From contig NZ_BTPE01000009.1 of the NCBI RefSeq assembly GCF_036245645.1, positions 62,001 through 126,000 on the forward strand: a stretch of 64,000 nucleotides of DNA, given 5' to 3'. The DNA is from Algoriphagus taiwanensis (GTDB taxonomy: Bacteria; Bacteroidota; Bacteroidia; Cytophagales; Cyclobacteriaceae). Shown piece after piece: positions 16,673 through 25,273 of the stretch. The notes under the pieces are model-generated. The model was not told the origin of the DNA. It saw only the letters and a program-made list of their open reading frames with translations, and searched no databases. Position 1 is the first letter of the stretch, and each line of letters begins with the position of its first letter. The position numbers and the translations under genes are program-made.

Positions 16673-17668
16673 TTAATTGGAATTCTCTTTCACCTTTTCA
16701 GCCTTCTTTTGGGCTTTTTCCTGCTTTTTGAAGTACTTTCTGAAAAGAAAGTTGGACCGCATCGCTTCCATATTGGTATTGAAGCTTTCCGTGCTTTGCT
16801 CTAAGTTGATCATGGTCTGGATCAAGGTTTCTCTAAAAAGCGAGTCTTTCATCAACATCCCAACTGTCCCCTGCCCCTCTTGCACATCCTGAAGGAGAAG
16901 TCTGATTTGCTGAAGGGCCTCATTGGCTTCTTGGGTGGTTAATTCCATTTGAGCAAGGGTTCGTTCGACACTTTCAGTCAGTAGGGTATCCGAAATCAAA
17001 GAAGCAGTCAAGCCATCTCCGCTTTCCATCTCCTGAAAAAGTTCTTTACCTGCCTTTGCCATTCCAGCGGCATTATTCCCTGCCAAAGTAAAGGAACGAA
17101 CTGCCCCTTTCACCTCGGAGACCAAAAGAGAATCCGACACCAAATTCCAAAGCACCTCATTTTCATTGAGTCTCTCGGTAATTTCTGCCAGATTCATCAG
17201 CGTTCTTTCCAAATAATCTCCTGAGTCATTTAGCTTTTTGAGCATTTCCTCGGTACCGACTTGGTCCAAGGGGTACAATATCACCCCTTCCTCGATCGGA
17301 TTGCCGGGGCCTTCCTGGGGGTGAACATGAATGATTTTATTTCCCATTAATCCATCGGTATTGATCGTGGTGCGGGAATTGTCCAGAATGTAGGGAGCCA
17401 TGGTCTTCTTGATCAGCAGACGGACTCGAATCAGCTCAGGATCCTGCATTTCGATATCCGCCACCGTACCCACATTCATGCCCTTGTACCTGACATTATT
17501 GCCCGGCAATAGGCCGTTTACGTCTTTTATCTCCACATAGACATTCATGGAAGCTCCCAGGATATTCTGATTTCTCCCGATCATGTATAGAGAGAAAACC
17601 AAGAATAAAAGCCCCTCAATGACGAGAATGCCCAATTTGGTATTGTCTAATTTTTTATCGCTTTTCAT
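16673..17668 (-). CDS. mlaD: MCE (MlaD-like) substrate-binding protein of a lipid ABC transporter
   Basis: The periplasmic lipid-binding component of an Mla-type phospholipid transporter. One N-terminal transmembrane helix (residues about 11-31) anchors it. The MCE domain follows (about 40-115: VYVEIKDVNGLLPGNNVRYKGMNVGTVADI), and then about 200 residues of helical sequence as in other Bacteroidota MCE proteins. Its ATG overlaps the stop of the ATPase gene by 4 bp, giving the order permease, ATPase, MCE. The 3' end is intact, but a 101-bp diverged copy of it lies 1.2 kb further on, beyond the inserted PIN pair. Confidence 0.88.
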   Translation of the reverse strand: MKSDKKLDNTKLGILVIEGLLFLVFSLYMIGRNQNILGASMNVYVEIKDVNGLLPGNNVRYKGMNVGTVADIEMQDPELIRVRLLIKKTMAPYILDNSRTTINTDGLMGNKIIHVHPQEGPGNPIEEGVILYPLDQVGTEEMLKKLNDSGDYLERTLMNLAEITERLNENEVLWNLVSDSLLVSEVKGAVRSFTLAGNNAAGMAKAGKELFQEMESGDGLTASLISDTLLTESVERTLAQMELTTQEANEALQQIRLLLQDVQEGQGTVGMLMKDSLFRETLIQTMINLEQSTESFNTNMEAMRSNFLFRKYFKKQEKAQKKAEKVKENSN

Positions 17669-18411
17669 AGGCCTTCAAAGAAATCCCTGACTTTGGGATC
17701 GGTATTTTTCAATAGATTTTCAAACTGATCTTCCGCGTAATTTTTGCCTTCGATCAGCATGACGATTCGGTTTCCGGTCATTTTGATGCAATTCATATCA
17801 TGGGAAATAATGATGGCTGCCGTGTTGTACTTTGCCTGAATGCTATTCATCAATTCACTGATTTCTCTCGCCGTAATCGGGTCCAATCCGGTGGTCGGTT
17901 CATCGTAGAGGATGATTTTGGGTTTTAGGATCAGCGTCCTGGCCAAGGCGATTCGCTTTCTCATCCCTCCGGAAAGCTCCGCAGGCATCATGTCGATCGT
18001 ATGACCCAATCCAACATCTTCTAAGGCTTCTTTTACGGCATTTTCCGCATTGGCTTCCCGCTCCTCCTTGGACCAATGCCTTCTCAAGGGAAACATTAGG
18101 TTTTGCCGGACCGTCATGGAATCATAAAGCGCATTGCTTTGGAAGAGAAAGCCAACATCGGCTCTGAGTTGATCCATTTCATCTTGATCCAAGGCACTGA
18201 TATCCTGATCCAAAACAACGATATCCCCTGAATCCGGCTCAATCAGCCGGATAATACACTTGATCAAGACCGATTTACCGGAGCCGGACTTTCCCAAAAT
18301 CACCAAATTCTCTCCTTCAAAGAGGGAAAGAGAAAAGTCCCGAAGCACATGATTTTCCCCAAAAGATTTGTTGAGATTTTTCACTTCAATAATGGCTTTC
18401 TCCCTTTCCAT
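17665..18411 (-). CDS. mlaF: MlaF-like ABC transporter ATP-binding protein
   Basis: The cytoplasmic ATPase of the MCE lipid transporter. It has Walker A GKSGSGKS (residues 40-47), the ABC signature LSGGMRKRIALAR, Walker B IILYDEPTTGLD, and the switch His in IIISHDM. The LSGGMRKR signature is typical for the Mla/TGD/MCE ATPase group. Length 248 aa. It overlaps the MCE gene by ATGA and follows the permease by 4 bp, so the three are one operon. Confidence 0.92.
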   Translation of the reverse strand: MEREKAIIEVKNLNKSFGENHVLRDFSLSLFEGENLVILGKSGSGKSVLIKCIIRLIEPDSGDIVVLDQDISALDQDEMDQLRADVGFLFQSNALYDSMTVRQNLMFPLRRHWSKEEREANAENAVKEALEDVGLGHTIDMMPAELSGGMRKRIALARTLILKPKIILYDEPTTGLDPITAREISELMNSIQAKYNTAAIIISHDMNCIKMTGNRIVMLIEGKNYAEDQFENLLKNTDPKVRDFFEGL

Positions 18412-18415
18412 ATCT

Positions 18416-19180
18416 TTAAGTCAATCCCAAGACATCTGCAATCTGCACCGCAATCAAATCCAGAATAAAAACCATCAAAGAAGCCACAATCACTGCTGTG
18501 GTAGCCGATCTTCCGACCCCCTCAGTACCTTTTTGTGAAGTGTATCCTTTGTAACAGCCTACTATTCCTATTGCAAAACCGAAGAAAATGGTCTTTACCA
18601 TCGAGGGAACAAAATCCCCGAAAATCAGGGCTTTGTAAGCCTGATACCAAAACAGGGACCAAGACACATCTCCTTTCAAATTGGCTCCTAAATACCCACC
18701 GTAGAGCGAAACAGCAATAGCCAAACTGGACAGAATAGGTACCATAACAGTGGAAGCCAAGACACGAGTGACTACCAGGTATTTAAATGGATTGGTTCCT
18801 GACACCTCCATGGCATCAATTTGCTCCGTCACCCGCATGGAGCCCAACTCAGCCCCGATCCCTGACCCGATTTTACCTGCACAAATCAAGGCTGTAATGA
18901 CAGGAGCGATCTCACGAACCAGGGAAACAGACACCATGGATGGCAGCAGAGATTCCGCACCAAACTCCACCAAGGTGGGCCTGGACTGAATCGTCAAAAC
19001 CAAGCCCATGATAAAGGCGGTGATTCCCACCAAGGTGAAAGTCTTGTACCCTATCCAGTAGCATTGGTTGACAAACTCCTCCCATTCCTGCTTGGGCTTA
19101 GAGACTTCTTTGAAGAATCGAGCCGTAAACCGGGCGATTTCTCCTACTTCTCTGAAAAAAGCATGTTCCTTAGTAGCCAC
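18416..19180 (-). CDS. mlaE: MlaE-like permease of the MCE lipid transporter
   Basis: The membrane subunit moving phospholipid or another lipid across the inner-membrane side of the transporter. The MlaE core is obvious: LVREIAPVITALICAGKIGSGIGAELGSMRVTEQIDAMEV, followed by FFGFAIGIVGCYKGY. I place the start at the GTG at 19180 (254 aa, the family's usual size). The frame can be extended to a TTG at 19273, but that would leave only 3 bp to the divergent PPIase start and no room for promoters. First gene of the mlaEFD-like operon. Confidence 0.85.
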   Translation of the reverse strand: MATKEHAFFREVGEIARFTARFFKEVSKPKQEWEEFVNQCYWIGYKTFTLVGITAFIMGLVLTIQSRPTLVEFGAESLLPSMVSVSLVREIAPVITALICAGKIGSGIGAELGSMRVTEQIDAMEVSGTNPFKYLVVTRVLASTVMVPILSSLAIAVSLYGGYLGANLKGDVSWSLFWYQAYKALIFGDFVPSMVKTIFFGFAIGIVGCYKGYTSQKGTEGVGRSATTAVIVASLMVFILDLIAVQIADVLGLT

Positions 19181-19276
19181 AATATTTCGCTTTTTAGATC
19201 TTAGACAAGTTGGGTAGATTGCAGGAAAATAATCGCAAAGAAGATCACCCAAATCCCTGATATAAATCAGCAAAAC

Positions 19277-20095
19277 ATGAGTCCAATTCCAAGCTTTATC
19301 AGTCAGCTGCCTTTACTTTTGGTCTTGGTAATCCAATTTTTATTTGGAAATTCTGACCCAGTCAAGGTGGAAATGAAAACCAATTATGGCACTATGATCT
19401 TGATGCTTTATAATGAGACTCCCATACACCGGGACAATTTTATCAAGTTGGTAAATGAAGGCGTCTATGACAGCCTGCTTTTTCATCGGGTGATTGAGGG
19501 TTTTATGATCCAAGCTGGGGATATTCAAAGTAAAAATGCGGATTCCACGGCACGATTGGGAAGTTCCGATCTCCCCTATACCCTACCGGCAGAAATCAGA
19601 CCGGAGTATTTTCACAAAAAAGGAGCGATCGGCGCAGCCCGAACCAACAATCCCCAAAGGGTATCCAGTAGTACCCAGTTTTATATTGTCCAAGGGAAAA
19701 TTCAAAATGACAGTTTGCTAAAGCACAATCAGGGTAGAATCAATCAGTTTCTTTCCCGACACTATGCGGTCAATGACCCCACAAACAAACCGCTTTTGGA
19801 TTCCTTGGATCAGGCAAGAAGTCAGCGAGATTCGCTTCTAATCGCCCAACTGCAGGAAAAGTGGAACCAAATCGCCGAGAATTACCGGGATTTTAAAGCC
19901 TACGAAATACCAGAATCACATCAGCAAGTGTACAAAACGCTAGGAGGAAGTCCTCATTTGGATCAAAGCTACACTGTCTTTGGAGAGGTGATTTCAGGAC
20001 TGGAAGTGATCGATTCCATCGCTTCAGTGAAGACCAATCGTCAGGATCGGCCTCTGACTGAAGTAAGAATCCTTTCCATGCGAATAGTGGAGTAA
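19277..20095 (+). CDS. Cyclophilin-type peptidyl-prolyl isomerase, exported
   Basis: A periplasmic or membrane-attached prolyl isomerase helping envelope proteins fold. After an N-terminal hydrophobic segment (LLLVLVIQFLFG), the cyclophilin core starts at VEMKTNYGTMILMLYNETPIHRDNF. It has FHRVIEGFMIQAGDI, and QFYIVQGKI stands at the usual QFFI position. A helical insertion of about 70 residues (roughly 150-225) separates this from the last strand motif YTVFGEVISGLEVIDSIA. Such insertions occur in Bacteroidota cyclophilins. It is divergent from the MCE operon. Confidence 0.88.
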   Translation: MSPIPSFISQLPLLLVLVIQFLFGNSDPVKVEMKTNYGTMILMLYNETPIHRDNFIKLVNEGVYDSLLFHRVIEGFMIQAGDIQSKNADSTARLGSSDLPYTLPAEIRPEYFHKKGAIGAARTNNPQRVSSSTQFYIVQGKIQNDSLLKHNQGRINQFLSRHYAVNDPTNKPLLDSLDQARSQRDSLLIAQLQEKWNQIAENYRDFKAYEIPESHQQVYKTLGGSPHLDQSYTVFGEVISGLEVIDSIASVKTNRQDRPLTEVRILSMRIVE

Positions 20096-20302
20096 GAATA
20101 CCAAGGCTAATGAATTCCGTTTTCGCTTGAGGCTAAAAATATTTCCTTGTTTTAAAAATCAGAAAACAGATAATTCATTCTGAATTTTTGAAAATTAACT
20201 TCTTTAATTTTGAATAATCAAAATAAATTAAGCCATTTACAGAATTTTATTTCATTTATAATGAAAATTAATTAACCTGAATTACCTCGTTCCGTTTAGG
20301 TA

Positions 20303-20317
20303 GTTAGTATTACTAAC
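20303..20317. promoter_or_regulatory. Perfect 15-bp palindrome, candidate operator
   Basis: GTTAGTA-T-TACTAAC lies 25 bp upstream of the ATG at 20342, in an AT-rich 246-bp gap that otherwise shows nothing codable. The size and symmetry fit a dimeric repressor site overlapping the promoter of the small secreted protein gene. No cognate regulator is adjacent. Confidence 0.35.
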
Positions 20318-20341
20318 CAACTATACAAACTTTATTAAACC

Positions 20342-20656
20342 ATGAAAATTACAGGAACGAGTAACTTCAAAAAGTCAGGGCTTGCTCTCTTGATTTTTGC
20401 AATGAGTATGTGTTTTACGCTAAATACTCAGGCGAATCAGCCATCCAATCAGCCGGAGGCAGTAGAAATACTAGTTGAAATTGAAGGGCTGAAAAAGCAA
20501 TTTCCTACCATCATCTTGGTGGATAAAGAGCTGAAAGTGAAGGCGGAATTTTACGGAGACGAAAAAGAGATCAAAAAAGAATTTGCGGCTTTGTTGGAGA
20601 AAACAGAGCTCCTTCTCGAACACAATTCGCATAGAATCTATCTAATCACAAAATAA
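20342..20656 (+). CDS. Small secreted hypothetical protein
   Basis: A 104-residue exported protein. The signal peptide (LALLIFAMSMCFTLNTQA) is followed by an Asn/Gln/Pro linker and a compact alpha/beta segment (IILVDKELKVKAEFYGDEKEIKKEFAALL) ending in HRIYLITK. No family is recognised. It stands alone, with a palindromic candidate operator upstream and a very strong terminator directly after the stop. Confidence 0.6.
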   Translation: MKITGTSNFKKSGLALLIFAMSMCFTLNTQANQPSNQPEAVEILVEIEGLKKQFPTIILVDKELKVKAEFYGDEKEIKKEFAALLEKTELLLEHNSHRIYLITK

Positions 20657-20660
20657 AAAC

Positions 20661-20692
20661 AAGCCTTCCTGAAGTTCAGGAAGGCTTTTTTA
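20661..20692. terminator. Strong bidirectional terminator
   Basis: AAGCCTTCCTGA (20661-20672) and TCAGGAAGGCTT (20676-20687) form a 12-bp perfect stem with a 3-nt loop, followed by TTTTTTA on plus and preceded by an A-run for minus. It is shared by the 104-aa gene and the convergent MATE gene, whose stop lies in the T-run. Confidence 0.9.
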
Positions 20693-22069
20693 TACCTCCA
20701 TTTTCTTCCATTTTCCCTGACGGAAAAAGTAATAAGAAACCAAAGCATGGAAGGAATGACAAAATGCGATGGAAATAAATATTCCCAAGTATTTCATTCC
20801 CATCGGAAAAGCCAGAAAATAGGCCAAAGGCACTTCCATTGCCAATAATACGCCTGTATTGATCCAAGCGGGCGTTTTGGTATCCCCGGCCCCATTGAAA
20901 GCCTGAGTGAGGACCATTCCCACAGCAAAAAACACATAGCCTAAAGCAATCACCCAAAGCCCCTGAGCGGCTACATCCCTCACTTCAGGAATATCCGTGA
21001 ATATCTCAGCCAACTGCTTGCTAAACAGCAAATAGATTCCCGTGACCGAGGCCATAAAGATGACATTGTATCGGGCTGTCAGCCAAACGGCATGCTCCGC
21101 CCGCTTTAGTTTTTTTGCACCGAGATTCTGCCCCACCAATGTAGCCGCCGCTCCGGAGAGGCCCCAAGCGGGTAAAATGGTAAATATCAGAACCCTGAAA
21201 GCAATGGTATAACCTGCCAAAGCTGCCGAACCGAATTCTGCATTCATCCGCGTCAAGGCTACCCAAGAAACAGAATCAATCAGGAACTGACCCATCCCGC
21301 CCAAGGACAAATCGATGATTTTTCGGATAGTCTCCCATTTGATTTTGAGGTTTTCCCGGATGATTTTGAGACGGTGCTTTCCGTTGAAAAGGTGATACAT
21401 CTGGTACACCACCCCGACACTTCTACCCAAAGTAGTGGCGATTGCAGCCCCATCTAGCCCAAAACCTTCCCAGCTACCCAGTCCAAAAATGAAAAGTGGA
21501 TCCAAGATGATATTCAGCCCATTGGCTATCCAAAGGGAACGCATGGCATGATGGGCCTGACCAGCCCCTCGAAATGCCCCATTGATGAGAAAAAGGAGCA
21601 TAATAGCCGTATTTCCAGCAAAAACAATCCGTGCGTAATTAGTCCCCGACTGCACCACAGCCTCCTCTGCTCCCATCAAGGTCAATAAATCAGAGGCAAA
21701 TATCCAGCCTGCGATCCCCATAAATATGGATATCACTCCACCCACCAGCAAAAGCTGAAATGTAGCCGAACCTGCCTCCTGATATTCTTTTTCCCCAAAT
21801 CTTCTGGAAACTAAGGCCGTACCTGCCATACTGATTCCAAATCCAATGGCATAGGTCAACACAATCACGGACTCAGTCAAACCCACTGTAGCAATGGCAA
21901 ACTCTCCCAATTTGGCCACAAAGAAGATATCCACTACGGCAAAAGCGGATTCCATCATCATTTCCAGAATCATGGGAATGGCGAGAATAAAAATGGCTGT
22001 ACGGAGAGAAAGACGAGTAAAGTCCTGCTCCTTGCCAAGAATCGCGTCTTTGAAAAGCTGCCAGTTCAT
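20690..22069 (-). CDS. MATE-family multidrug/sodium efflux transporter
   Basis: A 459-residue inner-membrane antiporter expelling cationic compounds in exchange for Na+ or H+. About 12 hydrophobic segments are visible, arranged as two homologous halves. MATE-type motifs include the N-terminal IPMILEMMMESAFAVVDIFFVAKLG and the mid-protein GGMGQFLIDSVSWVALTRMN, its counterpart in the second half. LVGQNLGAKKLKRAEHAVW is typical of the NorM/DinF branch. The gene is monocistronic between a shared terminator and a gap with another hairpin. Substrate not inferable. Confidence 0.88.
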   Translation of the reverse strand: MNWQLFKDAILGKEQDFTRLSLRTAIFILAIPMILEMMMESAFAVVDIFFVAKLGEFAIATVGLTESVIVLTYAIGFGISMAGTALVSRRFGEKEYQEAGSATFQLLLVGGVISIFMGIAGWIFASDLLTLMGAEEAVVQSGTNYARIVFAGNTAIMLLFLINGAFRGAGQAHHAMRSLWIANGLNIILDPLFIFGLGSWEGFGLDGAAIATTLGRSVGVVYQMYHLFNGKHRLKIIRENLKIKWETIRKIIDLSLGGMGQFLIDSVSWVALTRMNAEFGSAALAGYTIAFRVLIFTILPAWGLSGAAATLVGQNLGAKKLKRAEHAVWLTARYNVIFMASVTGIYLLFSKQLAEIFTDIPEVRDVAAQGLWVIALGYVFFAVGMVLTQAFNGAGDTKTPAWINTGVLLAMEVPLAYFLAFPMGMKYLGIFISIAFCHSFHALVSYYFFRQGKWKKMEV

Positions 22070-22157
22070 TCAGTCAAAAATTAAAGAGACAAATAGTCCA
22101 GAGTAGAAATTGATAAAGCCTGGTTTACTTGTTTTGAAAGTGCACAAAGGAAACAAA

Positions 22158-22181
22158 AAAACCGCGAAAACGCGGTTTTAT
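22158..22181. terminator. Terminator downstream of the acyl-CoA ligase gene
   Basis: AAAACCGCG (22158-22166), an AAAA loop, then CGCGGTTTT (22171-22179): a 9-bp stem flanked by an A-run on the left, which gives a U-tract on the minus strand. It lies about 30 bp after the stop of the minus-strand acyl-CoA ligase. Confidence 0.8.
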
Positions 22182-22209
22182 GAGTTTAGGATTAGGTTAG
22201 TTTTTCGGA

Positions 22210-23898
22210 TTATCCGTTTTCTCCTACTTTTTCGATATGCGCTTCCTTGATTTTTCTCCTCAGAATTTTCCCCACATTGGATTTAGGTAATTCATCTGTG
22301 AAATAAACCTCTCGAGGAACCTTATAATTGGTCAGGGACTCTTTACAATGTGAAATTACTTTCTCAGCAGTCAAAGAACTGTCTTTTTGAACCACATAGG
22401 CTACGACCTTCTCTGTTGACTTAGGGTCAGGCATTCCAATTACCCCTACTTCCAATACTCCTGGACAAGAAGCTACAGCATCCTCCACTTCGTTTGGATA
22501 GACATTAAATCCGGAAACCAAGATCATCTCCTTCTTACGGTCTACGATCTTCACGAACCCATCTTCATCCATAATTCCGATATCTCCTGACTTGAACCAC
22601 TCCCCGTGCATCACATTGGCAGTTTCCTCGGGACGGTTCCAATAGCCCTTCATAACTTGAGGCCCTTTAATCAGAATTTCTCCCCGCTCTCCGGTGGCCA
22701 AAGGATTACCCTGATCATCGGCAATCATCACTTCCGTATTGGGTAGAGGTACCCCGATAGTACCAATTCGCTCGGTCCCATCGATAGGATTACAGGTGGC
22801 TACCGGGGACGTTTCAGTCAAGCCATAGCCTTCGGCAAGAGGAACTCCGGTGATGCTTTTCCACTTCTCAGCAGTAGCTCGCTGTACTGCCATCCCACCT
22901 CCCACGGCAATCTTCAAGCCTGAGAAATCCAAACTCTTGAAGGCTTCCTGATTGAGTAAGCCATTGAAAAGCGTATTTACTCCTGTAATTACCGTGAATC
23001 GCTTTTTAGCTAAATCACCAATAAAGGCCTTCATATCTCTTGGGTTGGTAATCAGCACATTATGAGCACCAATTTTTAGCATGGCCAAACAGTTGACCGT
23101 CAAGGCAAAGATGTGATAAAGAGGCAGGGCAGTGATTACAATTTCTTCCCTCTCTTTCAATCGGGGCTTCATCCAAGCCGAAATCTGCTGCATGTTGGCG
23201 ACGATATTTCCATGGGTCAGTTCAGCCCCTTTAGAAACTCCTGTGGTTCCACCGGTGTATTGCAAAAATGCAGGTTGGTCCAAGGTACAAGTAGCCGGAT
23301 TGAAGGTAAACGCTGAACCTTTGGAAATGGCCTGCTTGAAGGTAATTGAGTTTTTCAGGGTGAAAGGAGGCACCATTTTCTTCACGTGTTTCACCACGAG
23401 GTTGACGATGGTTCCTTTCAGTCCACCAAGCAGGTCTCCCAATTCGGTAACGACGACATGCTTGGCAGAGATTTCATTCTGGATTTTCTCGAGGTTTGAG
23501 GCGAAATTGGCGACAATCACAATCACATCCGCACCGGAATCATTGAACTGATGTTTCATTTCCGAAGGAGTGTAGAGCGGGTTGGTATTCACCACGACCA
23601 TTCCTGCTCTCAAAGCGCCGAACATCACGACAGGATATTGTAGGATATTGGGCATTTGGATGGCTACTCTGGAGCCTTTCTCCAATTTCAAAACCTGAGT
23701 GAGGTAGCTGGCAAAATTCGCACTCAGCTTATCAAGTTGATCAAAAGTGAGGGTTTTGCCCATGCACTCATAGGCGATGACAGATCCATACTTTTTGACG
23801 CTTTCTTCAAACAGCTCTGTTACACTGGAATAGGCCTTGTAGTCAACTTCTTTATCCACGGCGGCCGGGTATTGCTTTAGCCAAGGGTAATCGTTCAT
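22210..23898 (-). CDS. fadD: Long-chain fatty-acid-CoA ligase (AMP-binding)
   Basis: Activates long-chain fatty acids to acyl-CoA with ATP, at the inner membrane or cytoplasm, feeding beta-oxidation. The AMP-binding P-loop reads LQYTGGTTGVSKGAELTHGN and the A4/A5 block EGYGLTETSPVATCNP. The hinge and C-terminal catalytic Lys lie in ELPKSNVGKILRR. Length 562 aa fits FadD. It follows an acyl-CoA dehydrogenase gene by 73 bp on the same strand, which supports a fatty-acid degradation unit. Close relatives with other carboxylic acids as substrate cannot be excluded. Confidence 0.87.
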   Translation of the reverse strand: MNDYPWLKQYPAAVDKEVDYKAYSSVTELFEESVKKYGSVIAYECMGKTLTFDQLDKLSANFASYLTQVLKLEKGSRVAIQMPNILQYPVVMFGALRAGMVVVNTNPLYTPSEMKHQFNDSGADVIVIVANFASNLEKIQNEISAKHVVVTELGDLLGGLKGTIVNLVVKHVKKMVPPFTLKNSITFKQAISKGSAFTFNPATCTLDQPAFLQYTGGTTGVSKGAELTHGNIVANMQQISAWMKPRLKEREEIVITALPLYHIFALTVNCLAMLKIGAHNVLITNPRDMKAFIGDLAKKRFTVITGVNTLFNGLLNQEAFKSLDFSGLKIAVGGGMAVQRATAEKWKSITGVPLAEGYGLTETSPVATCNPIDGTERIGTIGVPLPNTEVMIADDQGNPLATGERGEILIKGPQVMKGYWNRPEETANVMHGEWFKSGDIGIMDEDGFVKIVDRKKEMILVSGFNVYPNEVEDAVASCPGVLEVGVIGMPDPKSTEKVVAYVVQKDSSLTAEKVISHCKESLTNYKVPREVYFTDELPKSNVGKILRRKIKEAHIEKVGENG

Positions 23899-23971
23899 TG
23901 GTTTGGGTGGGTTTTGGGTTTTATTTGGAACAATTACTTAAAAATCCATTGTATCACCAAGTGTTTGAATT

Positions 23972-25129
23972 TTACTTCAAGATTTTTCTGGCAATGAGTT
24001 CTTTCATGATTTCATTGGTGCCGGCGTAGATTCGCTGCACTCTTGCATCTGCCCAGCCTCTTGCTACCGGATATTCCCACATATAGCCGTATCCTCCGTG
24101 AAGCTGAACGCACTCATCTGCCACCTTACACTGTAGCTCGGTCATGTTGTATTTGGCTGCTGAGGCCATCGCCGAATCCAGTTTTCCCTCATTGTGTAGC
24201 TGAACCAAATAATCACAGTAAATGCGTCCCTGCTCAAGTGCAGCGGTCATTTCAGCTAGTTTAAACCGGGTATTTTGGAAGTCGGAAATGGGTTTTCCAA
24301 AAGCCCTTCTCTGCTTGACATAGTCCAAAGTAGACATGAGCATAAATTCCCCCAAAGCCACTGCTGACAAGGCTACGACCAATCGCTCCTGGGCCAGTTC
24401 AGTCATCAGGTATTTGAAACCATCCCCTACTTTTCCAAGCAGGTTTTCTTTTGGAATTTTGACATCCTCAAAAAACAACTCACAGGTATCCTGAGCATGA
24501 AGGCCCACTTTTTCGAAAGGAACACCCTTGGAAAAGCCTTTCATATCCCTGTCCACCAAAAACAAACTGATGCCTTTGGCCCCTTTGGAAGGGTCTGTTT
24601 TGGCTGCCACTACCACTACATCCGATAGATATCCATTGGTAATAAAGGTCTTGGAGCCATTGAGCAGATAATGGTCTCCTTTGTCTTCTGCCGTGGATCG
24701 CATTCCCTGAAGGTCAGAACCAGCCCCGGGTTCGGTCATGGCTACCGCACCGATGAATTCTCCGGTCACCATCTTGGGAATATATTTTTTCTTTGCTTCC
24801 TCGGTAGCATAGTGAAGAATGTAAGGCATCACAATGTCACTGTGTAGAGGGTATCCAATGGCTGGACCAGAACAACCACTTAGTCCGATTTCCTCAATCA
24901 AAATGGCATTGTACCGGAAATCCTGAATATTCAATCCTCCGAGTTCCTCCGGGGCCTGCATGCCCAAAAATCCGTTTTCTCCGAATTTCAGCCAGGATTC
25001 TCTGCTTACCATTTTATCCTTTTCCCATTGGGAATTGTTGGGGACGATTTCTCTTGCGATAAAATCTCTGACACTTTGCCTGAATAGGTCGTGTTCTTCT
25101 GTAAAAAGTGATCTGTGTAGTCCGAACAT
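23972..25129 (-). CDS. Acyl-CoA dehydrogenase, long-chain/isovaleryl-like active site
   Basis: A flavoenzyme making the first alpha,beta-double bond in acyl-CoA oxidation. AMTEPGAGSDLQGMRSTA and the FAD-binding HGGYGYMWEYPV motif are intact. At the position where short/medium-chain enzymes carry the catalytic Glu (YEGT), this protein has YAGTNEIMKELIAR. A Glu is instead present in ALGEFMLMSTLDYV at residue 261, the place used by long-chain and isovaleryl-CoA dehydrogenases. I use the ATG at 25129 (MFGLHRSLF, 385 aa). An upstream extension would run toward the divergent gene. It leads into the acyl-CoA ligase. Confidence 0.87.
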   Translation of the reverse strand: MFGLHRSLFTEEHDLFRQSVRDFIAREIVPNNSQWEKDKMVSRESWLKFGENGFLGMQAPEELGGLNIQDFRYNAILIEEIGLSGCSGPAIGYPLHSDIVMPYILHYATEEAKKKYIPKMVTGEFIGAVAMTEPGAGSDLQGMRSTAEDKGDHYLLNGSKTFITNGYLSDVVVVAAKTDPSKGAKGISLFLVDRDMKGFSKGVPFEKVGLHAQDTCELFFEDVKIPKENLLGKVGDGFKYLMTELAQERLVVALSAVALGEFMLMSTLDYVKQRRAFGKPISDFQNTRFKLAEMTAALEQGRIYCDYLVQLHNEGKLDSAMASAAKYNMTELQCKVADECVQLHGGYGYMWEYPVARGWADARVQRIYAGTNEIMKELIARKILK

Positions 25130-25273
25130 ATTTGGGTTTAGTTTTTCTGTTTTCAAAAATAAGATTTTTGTCAAGAGGCATACTTGCCGTTCCTCAGACA
25201 ATTGCCAAGAATTTGCAGAAATTACCCCAAAATGAAGCCAAAGCATTTACTTTTGAAACCTTGCAATTGAATT

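Noticed and set aside
19181..19273. N-terminal extension of the MlaE-like permease from a TTG
   Set aside because: Would leave 3 bp to the divergent PPIase start. The GTG at 19180 gives the normal length, though this is not certain.
25130..25246. N-terminal extension of the acyl-CoA dehydrogenase
   Set aside because: Extra residues match no family member; the ATG at 25129 gives the usual N-terminus and leaves space for divergent promoters.
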